Shown here one piece after another: positions 1-8,466 of a stretch of 64,000 nt of DNA. The stretch lies in the NCBI GenBank assembly GCA_041689935.1, contig JBDNFI010000007.1:43059-107058 (forward strand). Reading direction: 5' to 3'. The stretch's first letter is position 1. Each line of letters starts with the position of its first letter. The notes beneath the pieces were generated by a model. The model had not been told where the DNA came from and ran no database searches. It was given only the letters and a program-made list of their open reading frames with translations. This DNA comes from CAXBDP01 sp041689935 (GTDB lineage: Bacteria > Bacteroidota > Bacteroidia > Cytophagales > Cyclobacteriaceae). A program made the position numbers and the translations under genes.

Positions 1-663
1 GAGAATATGGGAAATTGCATTGCCTTCAATCAAGGCTTAAAGATAGCGGGAGGTAAATATGTAATTGATTTGGCAGCGGATGATTTATTATTACCCACTC
101 GGATACGCGTAGGCGTGAGTGAACTAGAAGCAAAAGGCGAGACATTCGGAGTGCATTTCTGCGATGCTTTTATTTGCGATGAACAAGCAGCGATTATCAC
201 CACACATTATCCTCGTGATAAGGATAGTAATTTATTGGAGCCTGTACCTGAAGGAGATATTTACTCTGATTTGCTAGCCAGATATTTAATTTGTGCTCCA
301 ACCATGGTAATGCGAAAATCTGTGCTTGATGAAATGGGTGGATACAATGAGCAGCTAAGCTATGAGGATTTTGACTTTTGGATTCGTTCCTCCCGCCATT
401 ATTTGTACGCGTTTTCGGAAAGTATATTGGTGATGAAGAGGAACGTGCCAAATTCATTATCAAAAGATCAATATCGTTTTAAAAGTAAACATTTTGGCAG
501 CACGTTGAAAGTATGTCAAATGGCGTTTTCTTTAAATAGAAATGAAATAGAAAATAAAGCACTGAGACGAAGGGTTCTATATGAAGCTAAAATGTGTTTA
601 AAGACTTTTAATTTTCTTATTTTCAATAAGTATTTGATTTTGATGCTTCGAACCTATCTTTGA
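1..663 (+). CDS. Family 2 glycosyltransferase, 5'-truncated by window edge
   Basis: The frame is open to the first base, so the N-terminal part of the gene lies outside the window. What remains begins inside the nucleotide-sugar binding fold: an N-x-G-K-Y stretch followed by the L-A-A-D-D motif, whose acidic pair normally holds the metal and the UDP-sugar in GT-A enzymes. A later GGYNE...EDFDFWIR segment (about residues 110-127 of the visible part) is the usual acceptor-site region of GT2 proteins. It probably transfers a sugar to a cell-surface polysaccharide, but donor and acceptor cannot be read from sequence. The first ATG at 7 is internal to the family and should not be taken as the start. 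The stop overlaps the next gene. Confidence 0.8.
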   Translation, partial: ENMGNCIAFNQGLKIAGGKYVIDLAADDLLLPTRIRVGVSELEAKGETFGVHFCDAFICDEQAAIITTHYPRDKDSNLLEPVPEGDIYSDLLARYLICAPTMVMRKSVLDEMGGYNEQLSYEDFDFWIRSSRHYLYAFSESILVMKRNVPNSLSKDQYRFKSKHFGSTLKVCQMAFSLNRNEIENKALRRRVLYEAKMCLKTFNFLIFNKYLILMLRTYL

Positions 664-2590
664 ATACCAACGAGATCGGAGTATTGAAACATAAATCGAC
701 ATTCAAATATATTAATAATCAAGCATTTATAATCTTTATAATGCTTGGAATGTTTTTGTGTCCTAATCTGGCAAACGGACAAGAAAAGACGAATGAAGTT
801 GAAAACCAGATTGCTGATCTTATAAGCAAGGGAGCCTTACTCATGTACGATGCGCCAGATTCGTCTGAGTTGTTGCTTAATCAAGCTTTAGCGCTTGCAA
901 TAAAAAACGATTTATCCTTTTTGACTGCAGAAGTCTATAGAACCCAAGCCGCATTTTCTTATATAAAGGCTGACTATCCTACAAGTTTTCATTTATCCCA
1001 AACAGCCGAAGAACTGTATAGACTACTTGGTAATGAATTGGGTATTGCTCTAGTATCAAATACTATTGGACTAATTTACCAGGTGCAAGGAAATAGTGAA
1101 AAGGCGATCCAGCTCCATTCCTCATCCATCAAACTGGCAAAAAACTTAATGACCCGGCACTTTTAGGTAAAAATTATTTTAATCTAGGGATTGTATATGA
1201 TTACCTAGGAGAGTACGAAAATGCCCTTTTGAACCTCGATACTGGAGAATTTTATGTCCGTCAAACGTTACCTAATTCCACTTTATTAAGGATTATTGGA
1301 CGGCGTGCGGAGGTTCTTTTTAATTTGGAAGAGTATGAAAACTCGATACAAGCCAATGAGCAAGTATTGACTATGAGTCCAAGCCGATGGGATGAAGGCT
1401 TCGCGTATAGCGGCTTAGCTAAATCCTTGCATGCTATCGGTCGCAATGAGGAGGCTTTGGAAGCAGCGAAAAAAAGCTATCAAATTGCATTAGACATAAA
1501 TGCTGATTGGGAAAAGCAGCGTGCGTCAGAAATTATGGCTAAAATCTATGAAGACATTGGCCAATTTGAGTTGGCTTACGAGTATCATCAGAAGTACAAA
1601 CTGTATAGTGATTCGCTATTTAACGAGCGTAAGGATCAAGAATTTAACTATTTGCAACTGCAGCAAGAGTTTTTTAAAAATGAAGCTTTGGCAAACGAAA
1701 TCGATTTGCAAAAGCAGATAATTAGCCGAAAAAATCTTTTTATAGCTTTAATAATTGCGGGAGGGTTGATTTTTTTATTTCTAGCAGTAAGTCTTTTTCG
1801 AGCCCGCAAAATGCAAGAACGGCTGATCGAAAATCTCCATGAGCAAAAGAGTAAAACTGAAGAACAAGCTAATACAATCACTGAAAGTAATGAAAAGCTA
1901 AGAAGTGTAAATCAAGCCAAGGATCAATTATTAAGCGTAATAAGTCATGATGTTCGTAGCCCGATAGCTTCTATCCAAAGTATTTTGCAACTTTTTGGTG
2001 ACGGTGGAATTAATAGGGAAATGCACGATCAATTGCTTACGGATCTGAGCAAGCAGGTTGATGTGGTTTCTGAAATGCTCACCACTTTACTCTATTGGGC
2101 TAAAAGCCAAATGGCTGGTATTCATCCAAAGCCTGAAGCTGTAAGTATTACAGGTGCTATCCATGAGCAAATTATATTTTGGAATGATCTTGCCAGAAAG
2201 AAAGGTGTGACTATTTGTGAAGCTCCTTTGAACAAAGCTGAGGCATTTGTGGATAGGGAGCATTTGAGAATTGTGATGAGAAATTTGATTGGTAATGCTT
2301 TGAAATTTACGCCAAGTGGTGGTACGATAAGTTTTAAGATACAAATAGCTTCTGATACAGCAAATGTGCTTGTAAAAGATACTGGAATTGGAATTTCGAA
2401 AGAAAAGCTAGGGAACTTATTTAAGGAATTTGGACAAAATGTACAAGAATATGGTACAGATAATGAGCCAGGAACTGGTATCGGTCTAATTCTATGTAAA
2501 CAATTTGTTGAAAAGTCGGGTGGTAAAATCGAAGTTGAAAGCCAAAAAGGAAAAGGCAGTGTCTTCACGATTACATTGCCTTTGGCTTAG
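660..2590 (+). pseudogene. TPR-containing sensor histidine kinase, interrupted by a -1 frameshift
   Basis: Two frames together encode one protein of about 643 residues. The first (660-1166, TTG start overlapping the upstream stop) has a signal-like hydrophobic segment and TPR helices. The second carries on the TPRs, then a transmembrane segment, a coiled coil, the phospho-acceptor H-box SHDVRSP (His about residue 430 of the joined protein), an N-box NLIGNALKFTP and the G-boxes DTGIGIS and GTGIGL. The frames meet at a run of six A's at 1139-1144. A seventh A would give the continuous reading AKKLNDPALLGKNYF. The break may be a real mutation, a homopolymer sequencing error, or a slippage site. 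The domain order is common in Bacteroidota two-component sensors. No response regulator is adjacent. Confidence 0.8.
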
Positions 2591-2659
2591 TGGAAAACGA
2601 ATTGATCTAGTATCAAAATTACAGAAAAGGAATAGTCAGTGTAAAGAGTAACCCATTCT

Positions 2660-2980
2660 TTGTTTGTATCGGCCACTCACCAAGGTGGGGGTACACTAGT
2701 TTATCTCATTCCAAAAAAGGTTTACTGCTGCGGTAGATCATACTTCTATAAATTCATATTTATGAATCCTGAAACCGATATACTAGGTGAATCGGATAAG
2801 AGCTATGCTGAGGAGAAGCTCTCAAAATTTTCCGTTCAGATGAAAAAAGATAAAGGCCTTCCCAATAATCGAATAGTAATTGCCAAAGGAGAGGAATCTC
2901 TAAAATGGGCAAGCCGAAACCCACTAGTTAAATTAACCTTGCGTTTACATAAATCAACGATAGTAATAGTAATTATTTGA
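2660..2980 (+). CDS. Doubtful small ORF, possible remnant of a stress-type protein
   Basis: A 106-codon frame lies between the histidine kinase and cardiolipin synthase. From the internal ATG at 2762 the product has a charged, helical segment (SDKSYAEEKL, then KGLPNNRIVIAKGEES) that loosely recalls the second half of universal stress proteins. The N-terminal 34 residues and the hydrophobic C-terminus look non-native. I cannot name a family with confidence. It may be a decayed or truncated gene rather than an expressed one. Confidence 0.25.
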   Translation: MFVSATHQGGGTLVYLIPKKVYCCGRSYFYKFIFMNPETDILGESDKSYAEEKLSKFSVQMKKDKGLPNNRIVIAKGEESLKWASRNPLVKLTLRLHKSTIVIVII

Positions 2981-3205
2981 TTTTCATTTATTTAACCAAC
3001 AACTTTATATTTTATAGTAACTAATCATCTTTGATTTTGCTTTAGCCTTACGAGGTTAAATTCAATCTTTTCTGATTGAATATGGTTTGTGATAAGTTTT
3101 TAATTTATCACATATCACCCAAATCTGCACACTATATGCCAAGCAATAATCATTTGAATCTCAATTTGTTTCAAGAACAAAATCATATCCATATCTTTAA
3201 AGTAT
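2981..3205. repeat. Intergenic AT-rich segment with two stem-loops
   Basis: Two inverted repeats sit side by side. The first, 3060-3081, has 8-bp arms ATTCAATC/GATTGAAT around a 6-base loop. The second, 3088-3112, has 8-bp arms TGTGATAA/TTATCACA around a 9-base loop. Neither is followed by a long T-run, so they are weak candidates for terminators. They lie about 95-145 bases upstream of cardiolipin synthase and could instead be mRNA leader structures. Nothing else was recognised here. Confidence 0.35.
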
Positions 3206-4639
3206 ATGATTACCACGTTTGCAATTATTCTATATGCTGTTATTAATCTGCTGGCATTCTATATTTTATTAAAAGATGGCAATAAGCCCTATCGGATTTG
3301 GGCTTGGATAATTACCATTTCTGCCATCCCATTTTTAGGAGGAACCCTTTTTTTCACATTCGGCATGAATCGCAGAAAAGTAAAATTGTTTACAGCAAAA
3401 AAAATAATAGATGATGCTCAGGTAAAAGTCTTTATGAAAGAATATAAAAACGAAATTGAGCCTTATGAAATACAAGATAAAAATATTCAGAAGGAATATA
3501 AAAAACTCATTAAATTTCTAGAAAATGCAAACAATGCACCGCTCACTTTCAGTAATAAAGTCACGATACTGAACAGTGGTGCAGAAACTTTTGAAGCTAT
3601 TTATAAAGCATGTGAAGCCGCCGAGAAATCCATTTATGTGGAATACTACATTTATGCAAATGGTAAGATTGCCGATAAGTTGGCAGATATCTTTATCCGA
3701 AAATTGGAAGAAGGTGTAACTGTTAAAATATTGTACGATGGCCTTGGAAGTTGGGCTTTAAGCAACAGTTACATAAATCGATTGAAGAAGGCTGGGGCAA
3801 CAGTGCATTGTTTCCAACGCGTACGGTTAATGTATTTAGCTAGAACCAATTATCGTAACCATAGAAAAATATTGGTTGTGGACGGCAAAATTGGTTTTAC
3901 AGGAGGAATAAATATAGACGATAAGTATTTATACGAAGATAAAGAACTAGGAGTTTGGGCGGATACGCATCTACAACTAGAAGGCATGGCTGTTAACTTT
4001 TTAAAGTTTACGTTCTTCAATGATTGGTATTTTGTGAGTGGCGAAAATCTATTTACGCCCAATGCCCTTCTCAACTGTAAGTATGACGATAGCATACCCA
4101 TTCAAATTGTCGCCAGCGGCCCAGACTCTGAATATGCTACTATCCTCAATGAATATCTTACCATAATAACAGGAGCCGATTCTTATGTATACATTGCCAA
4201 TCCTTATCTCATTCCGCCAGAATCACTTCTGATAGCACTAAAAGCCTCAGCCATGAGTGGGATTGATGTTCGTATTATTGTTCCGCAAAAATCTGATTCG
4301 ACAATAGTGAAATGGGCTGTTCGTTCATATTTTGAAACTTTATTAGAGAGTGGTGTTAAAATTTATTTGTACCTACCCGGATTTTTGCATTCTAAAATTA
4401 TTTTGAGTGATGATATGGTTTGTTCTATTGGTACTGCAAATTTAGACATTCGCAGTTTTGAACAAAATTTTGAAGTGAATGCCATTATGTACGATACTAA
4501 GACCACACTCCAATTAAAAAAACAGTTTGAATTATTTTTACAAGACAGTGAAATATTGACTTTGGAAAAATTCAGAAAACGTAAAAGATTAGATTATATC
4601 AAAGAGAATTTTGCGAGGTTGGTGAGTCCCTTGATTTGA
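3206..4639 (+). CDS. cls: Cardiolipin synthase
   Basis: A membrane phospholipase-D-family enzyme that joins two phosphatidylglycerols into cardiolipin, releasing glycerol. The 477-residue length is normal. Residues 1-55 hold two transmembrane helices (PLDc_N region). Two HKD catalytic motifs follow: HRKILVVDG with His about 219, and HSKIILSDD with His about 395, each followed by the usual GG/GTANLD turn. It stands alone, with no phospholipid genes next to it. The ATG at 3206 precedes the first transmembrane helix directly and fits the family start. Confidence 0.93.
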   Translation: MITTFAIILYAVINLLAFYILLKDGNKPYRIWAWIITISAIPFLGGTLFFTFGMNRRKVKLFTAKKIIDDAQVKVFMKEYKNEIEPYEIQDKNIQKEYKKLIKFLENANNAPLTFSNKVTILNSGAETFEAIYKACEAAEKSIYVEYYIYANGKIADKLADIFIRKLEEGVTVKILYDGLGSWALSNSYINRLKKAGATVHCFQRVRLMYLARTNYRNHRKILVVDGKIGFTGGINIDDKYLYEDKELGVWADTHLQLEGMAVNFLKFTFFNDWYFVSGENLFTPNALLNCKYDDSIPIQIVASGPDSEYATILNEYLTIITGADSYVYIANPYLIPPESLLIALKASAMSGIDVRIIVPQKSDSTIVKWAVRSYFETLLESGVKIYLYLPGFLHSKIILSDDMVCSIGTANLDIRSFEQNFEVNAIMYDTKTTLQLKKQFELFLQDSEILTLEKFRKRKRLDYIKENFARLVSPLI

Positions 4640-4763
4640 TTTTCCGAATCTATTTAAAGATTCCCATTCCGGCATTCAACTGAATGGCCATATTTTTGAT
4701 AAAGGAAAATCGAATTTCATCCAGTCCATCTAATTTGCCATATTTGCGCGGATTAATCTATTC

Positions 4764-5465
4764 ATGAAATACTTTTTCGTTATTATCCTATCGCTCACTT
4801 TGACTCAAAATTCAATCGCACAGTCGGTTGAGTTTGGCGTGAAGGGAGGACCCTCTTTCACATCAGTTGCTTTTCAGCCTGTCATTGAGCAAAAAAGTAT
4901 GCTCAACTATCATGGTGGAATGGGTGTACGATTTCTAAACGAGAAAAAAGTTGGCCTCCAGTTAGAATTAAATTATGCCCTCCGTTCGTTCAGAGAAAAT
5001 ATAGATTCGGTAAATTACCAAGGAAGAAATTATAGATATTTAGAAATTCCGTTTTTAACGCATTTGGAGTTTGGTAAATCAAAAACTAAATATTATCTAC
5101 ATTTCGGGCCTCATTTAGGCTATGCACTCAACGCCGAACGGGAGGAAATGCGAAATGGTGAAATCACTACTGAGCCTTACGAGCTGCAGCCCAATAGAGA
5201 TAATCGATGGGACTATGGTTTGTCAGTAGGCTTTGGTATCGGGTACGACATTGGGCTAGGCAAGCTACAAGTCGAAGCACGCTATATGTATAGTTTTGGC
5301 AATATTGAAAAAAGTCTTTTGGTGACTCGCACCTCCCAACCGGTTAATATTCAATTCTCAGCAGGGTATTTTGTTCCTCTAAATAGTATTTCTTTAGGGA
5401 AAATCTCACCAGCAAATTTATTTTCAAAGAAAAAAGTTGAGGAAAATAGTGAAGGTGAACAATAA
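4764..5465 (+). CDS. Outer-membrane beta-barrel protein (PorT-like fold)
   Basis: The 233-residue product begins with a classical signal peptide (MKYFFVIILSLTLTQNSIAQ, cleavage after AQ). It continues with alternating amphipathic strands containing GVKGGPSF, GLQLELNYALRSF and GYDIGLGKLQVEARYMYSFGN, the pattern of the PF13568-type eight-stranded barrels common in Bacteroidota. It probably sits in the outer membrane. The specific role (transport, structural or T9SS-related) cannot be deduced. The C-terminal 30 residues are charged and may be periplasmic. Confidence 0.7.
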   Translation: MKYFFVIILSLTLTQNSIAQSVEFGVKGGPSFTSVAFQPVIEQKSMLNYHGGMGVRFLNEKKVGLQLELNYALRSFRENIDSVNYQGRNYRYLEIPFLTHLEFGKSKTKYYLHFGPHLGYALNAEREEMRNGEITTEPYELQPNRDNRWDYGLSVGFGIGYDIGLGKLQVEARYMYSFGNIEKSLLVTRTSQPVNIQFSAGYFVPLNSISLGKISPANLFSKKKVEENSEGEQ

Positions 5466-5483
5466 GAAAAGATTAATCGCTTT

Positions 5484-6062
5484 ATGCTTTTATCCTTACC
5501 CAAAATGTCTTTTCTTCGTTGGATGAAGGCTGAGCTAAGCACCCAAGCAACCACGATAAGAATTAAGGAAAGTGTAGAAAGCTATCTACAAAAGCTCTTG
5601 ACCATTGATGCTAAGGTTTGGAATGCAAAGCCAGCAAATGCTGGATGGAGTTTTACTCAAATGTATGATCATTTACTTTCGGCTCATTATGGGATGTTTG
5701 CACGGATGATCAAAGGATGTGCCTCGCAAGCTTATGGAGACGACGGAGGCGAAATGAATGAACATGGTGAAAAGATTTTTGCTTTCAATAGCTTGCCTCC
5801 AATCGAAATCAAAGTGCCTGAAGGGTTCAATGCAAAGCAGCCAGAAGTTTTAGATCAATTAGTAGCCAAAGAGAGGTTAGAGAAATTGCTAGTGGAGTTG
5901 GATGGCTTAAAAAACGTTGTAGATGGAGCAACAAATAGCTATAAAATAAAACACCCTCTTTTGGGTCCGCTAAACGCTCAGCAATGGTACAACATGTGCG
6001 ATATGCATTGGAGGCATCATTTTAGGCAGCTTCACAAATTAGAAAAAGAGTTTTTAGATTAA
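5484..6062 (+). CDS. DinB-family four-helix metal-binding protein
   Basis: The 192-residue protein shows the DinB/YfiT-like pattern: a W-S-F-T-Q-M-Y-D-H-L-L helix supplying the first histidine, and a C-terminal helix M-H-W-R-H-H-F-R-Q-L with the HxxxH-type ligands. Members bind a divalent metal and include thiol-S-transferases and damage-inducible proteins of unknown function. Here the substrate is unknown. An alternative start at 5505 is possible because the first seven residues look dispensable. The gene sits 18 bases after the barrel protein and 7 bases before the DUF3127 gene, so the three may be co-transcribed. Confidence 0.72.
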   Translation: MLLSLPKMSFLRWMKAELSTQATTIRIKESVESYLQKLLTIDAKVWNAKPANAGWSFTQMYDHLLSAHYGMFARMIKGCASQAYGDDGGEMNEHGEKIFAFNSLPPIEIKVPEGFNAKQPEVLDQLVAKERLEKLLVELDGLKNVVDGATNSYKIKHPLLGPLNAQQWYNMCDMHWRHHFRQLHKLEKEFLD

Positions 6063-6069
6063 TTTATAT

Positions 6070-6450
6070 ATGGACATAAAAGCAAAGTTGATTGAAAAAA
6101 CTGATACCCAAAAGGTGTCAGACCGTTTCCAAAAAAGAGAATTTGTGGTAGAGTTTGCAGAAAACCCACAATATCCTGAGTTTGTAAAATTTGAGCTTAT
6201 TCAAGATAAATGCGATTTGCTCGATAGCTACGAAGTAGGCCAAGAGCTCGAAGTGCATTTCAATTTGAAAGGTCGCAAATGGGTAGATCCTCAAGGCCAA
6301 ACTAAGTATTTCAATAGTCTACAAGCATGGCGATTGGTGCCTGCAAGTGCAAGTGCAAGTGCGTCATCACCAAGCAATCCAGGTGAACCTGTCGCAAGTA
6401 GTTCTTCTGATGATTTCTTGAAAGATATGGACGAAGATCTTCCATTCTAG
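6070..6450 (+). CDS. DUF3127 OB-fold-like protein with SSB-type C-terminal tip
   Basis: Residues 1-90 match the small DUF3127 family found mainly in Bacteroidota (start MDIKAKLIEKTDTQKVSD, then KREFVVEF and a WVDPQGQTKYFNSLQAWR segment), a predicted OB-like beta domain. A low-complexity Ser/Ala/Pro linker follows, part of it encoded by a GCAAGT tandem repeat. The last residues, DFLKDMDEDLPF, resemble the acidic tip of single-stranded DNA-binding protein (DDDIPF in E. coli) that recruits DNA-repair partners. I infer a nucleic-acid role. The family itself is uncharacterised as far as I know. A strong terminator follows the gene. Confidence 0.75.
   Translation: MDIKAKLIEKTDTQKVSDRFQKREFVVEFAENPQYPEFVKFELIQDKCDLLDSYEVGQELEVHFNLKGRKWVDPQGQTKYFNSLQAWRLVPASASASASSPSNPGEPVASSSSDDFLKDMDEDLPF
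6343..6360 (+). repeat. Hexanucleotide tandem repeat (GCAAGT)x3
   Basis: Three perfect copies of GCAAGT, followed by a partial fourth copy, lie in frame within the DUF3127 gene and encode alternating Ala-Ser in the linker. Length changes by whole units would only lengthen or shorten the linker. Confidence 0.85.
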
Positions 6451-6477
6451 GGCCTAAGAACATATTACAAAACATCC

Positions 6478-6508
6478 ACCCGCTTTTTCCAGAAAGAAGC
6501 GGGTTTTT
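6478..6508 (+). terminator. Rho-independent terminator after DUF3127 gene
   Basis: The arms ACCCGCTT (6478-6485) and AAGCGGGT (6497-6504) pair perfectly and are followed directly by T's to 6508. The hairpin lies 28 bases after the stop codon and separates this group from the ABC-F gene. Confidence 0.85.
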
Positions 6509-6547
6509 CATGTCAATTGACTAATTTTGCGCCTTAATTCAAAATAA

Positions 6548-8158
6548 ATGATCTCAGTTTCAAATCTTTCACTCCGTTTCGGCAAGCGCATTCTTTTTGA
6601 CGATGTAAATCTAAAATTTACAGAAAATTATTGCTACGGTGTAATTGGTGCAAATGGTGCAGGTAAATCTACCTTCTTGAAAATATTAAGCGGCGAAATT
6701 GACCCAACATCTGGTCAAGTAAGTATTCCCCCTGGTGCTCGCATGGCGGTTTTAAAGCAAAATCACTACGAATATAATGAGGTCCCTGTATTGCAGACAG
6801 TGATCATGGGTCATCAGAAACTTTGGGACATTATGAGCGAAAAAGATGTGCTTTATGCAAAGCCTGATTTTTCTGAAGAAGATGGAATGCGTGCATCTGA
6901 TTTGGAAATGGCCTTTGCAGAGATGGAGGGCTGGAATGCCGAGAGTGATGCTGCGGCACTACTCAGTGGATTGGGTATTTCCGAAAATCTCCATTATATG
7001 GCTATGAAGGAGCTCAATGGTAATCAAAAAGTACGTGTGCTCCTAGCACAAGCCTTATTTGGCAATCCTGATATCTTACTTCTCGATGAGCCTACGAACG
7101 ATTTAGATATTGAAACGGTGCTGTGGTTAGAAAATTTCCTAGCTGAATTTAAAAATCTTGTGATTGTGGTTTCTCACGACCGCCACTTTTTAGATACTGT
7201 ATGTACACACATGGTAGATGTGGATTTCAATAAAATCAAAATCTACTCAGGTAATTATACATTCTGGTACGAATCCAGTCAGCTTGCAGCTCGTCAGCGT
7301 TCGGATCAGAATAAGAAAGCTGATGAAAAGCGTAAAGAATTGCAGGAATTCATTGCTAGATTTAGTGCAAACGTTGCCAAATCTAAACAAACAACTTCCC
7401 GTAAGAAGATGCTTGAAAAATTGAATATTGAGGATATCGAACCTTCAAGTCGCCGCTATCCAGGTATACAGTTTAAACAAGAGCGGGAGGCTGGCGATCA
7501 GCTGCTGTCAGTTGTCGGGCTTTCCGCAAGCACCGAAGATGAAAAGCTTTTTACAGATGTGAATCTTCTTGTAAACAAAGGAGATAAGATTGCTTTCCTT
7601 TCAAAAAATAGCTCGGCAGTAACTAGGCTTTTCCAAATCTTAATGGGCGAAGCTAAACCAAAAATTGGTGAATATAAATGGGGCGTTACTATCCAAAAAG
7701 CCTACATGCCCAATGATAATAGTGAATTTTTCAACACCAATGATATTTTAGTTGATTGGTTGAGAAGATATTCGACTAATCAAGAGGAGGCACATGTGCG
7801 TGGTTTTTTAGGTCGCATGTTGTTTACAGGAGAGGAATCCTTAAAGTCTGCAAAAGTACTTTCCGGAGGAGAGAAAATGCGTTGCATGCTCTCAAAAATC
7901 ATGTTGGAGAGCCCAAATTTCATCATATTAGATGAGCCAACCAATCACCTCGATTTGGAATCCATTCAAGCCTTAAATAAAGGCCTAATGGAATATCAAG
8001 GCACTGTATTATTTATCTGTCAGGATCATGAGTTTGTAAATACTGTGGCCAATCGAATTGTGGAAATTGGACCAAAAGGAATGTTGGATAAGTTAATGTC
8101 ATACGATGAATATCTTGAAAGCGAAGATATTATAGAACAACGAGTTAAATTATATTAG
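6548..8158 (+). CDS. ABC-F family ATPase with degenerate second Walker A
   Basis: A soluble 536-residue protein with two ABC domains and no membrane segment, the layout of ABC-F translation factors (YbiT/EttA type) that act on the ribosome. Domain 1 has an intact Walker A (GANGAGKST, about residues 33-41), a signature region ELNGNQKVR and Walker B ILLLDEPTNDLD with the H-switch SHDRHF. The linker (about 240-300) is charged and helical. Domain 2 keeps LSGGEKMR and FIILDEPTNHLD, but the Walker A position reads AFLSKNSSAVTRLF and lacks G-x-x-x-x-G-K. The switch reads CQDHEF. I believe this loss is seen in other Bacteroidota homologues, but could not check. A terminator follows. Confidence 0.88.
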   Translation: MISVSNLSLRFGKRILFDDVNLKFTENYCYGVIGANGAGKSTFLKILSGEIDPTSGQVSIPPGARMAVLKQNHYEYNEVPVLQTVIMGHQKLWDIMSEKDVLYAKPDFSEEDGMRASDLEMAFAEMEGWNAESDAAALLSGLGISENLHYMAMKELNGNQKVRVLLAQALFGNPDILLLDEPTNDLDIETVLWLENFLAEFKNLVIVVSHDRHFLDTVCTHMVDVDFNKIKIYSGNYTFWYESSQLAARQRSDQNKKADEKRKELQEFIARFSANVAKSKQTTSRKKMLEKLNIEDIEPSSRRYPGIQFKQEREAGDQLLSVVGLSASTEDEKLFTDVNLLVNKGDKIAFLSKNSSAVTRLFQILMGEAKPKIGEYKWGVTIQKAYMPNDNSEFFNTNDILVDWLRRYSTNQEEAHVRGFLGRMLFTGEESLKSAKVLSGGEKMRCMLSKIMLESPNFIILDEPTNHLDLESIQALNKGLMEYQGTVLFICQDHEFVNTVANRIVEIGPKGMLDKLMSYDEYLESEDIIEQRVKLY

Positions 8159-8184
8159 GAGCTTTTCCTCCAAATAGTAAAAGG

Positions 8185-8214
8185 CCTTAATATTCATTTA
8201 TTAAGGTTTTTTTT
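8185..8214 (+). terminator. Rho-independent terminator after ABC-F gene
   Basis: The arms CCTTAATA (8185-8192) and TATTAAGG (8199-8206) with a 6-base loop are followed by eight T's. The rest of the 8159-8466 gap is AT-rich and shows no ORF or clear promoter. It must carry the promoter of the peroxidase operon that starts at 8467. Confidence 0.8.
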
Positions 8215-8466
8215 ACGAGTTTTTTAGAATGATTTTATACACTGAGCGGGCTGAGTTGATGATATAATGAATGCGGCGAAGCCGGCACAATACGATAAGC
8301 ACTCTATGAAAAACTCCGTGTTAATTATCCTTAAATCATCTATGATATACCTAAATTAAAAGCTCATTTCATATTGAAAATCCTCCTAGCAAATAATTGA
8401 CATAAGTTTTCGTTCAAATTTTTAGACTATTGAAAATCTTTATCAGCAATTTGTGGTTTAACATTT

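Noticed and set aside
4671..4697. Hairpin CATTCA-AC-TGAATG after cls as a terminator
   Set aside because: The arms are only six bases and the T-run is interrupted. The evidence is too weak.
8273..8286. Short GC-rich hairpin CGGC-GAA-GCCG
   Set aside because: The arms are only four bases and it has no T-tail. Too weak to call a terminator or repeat.
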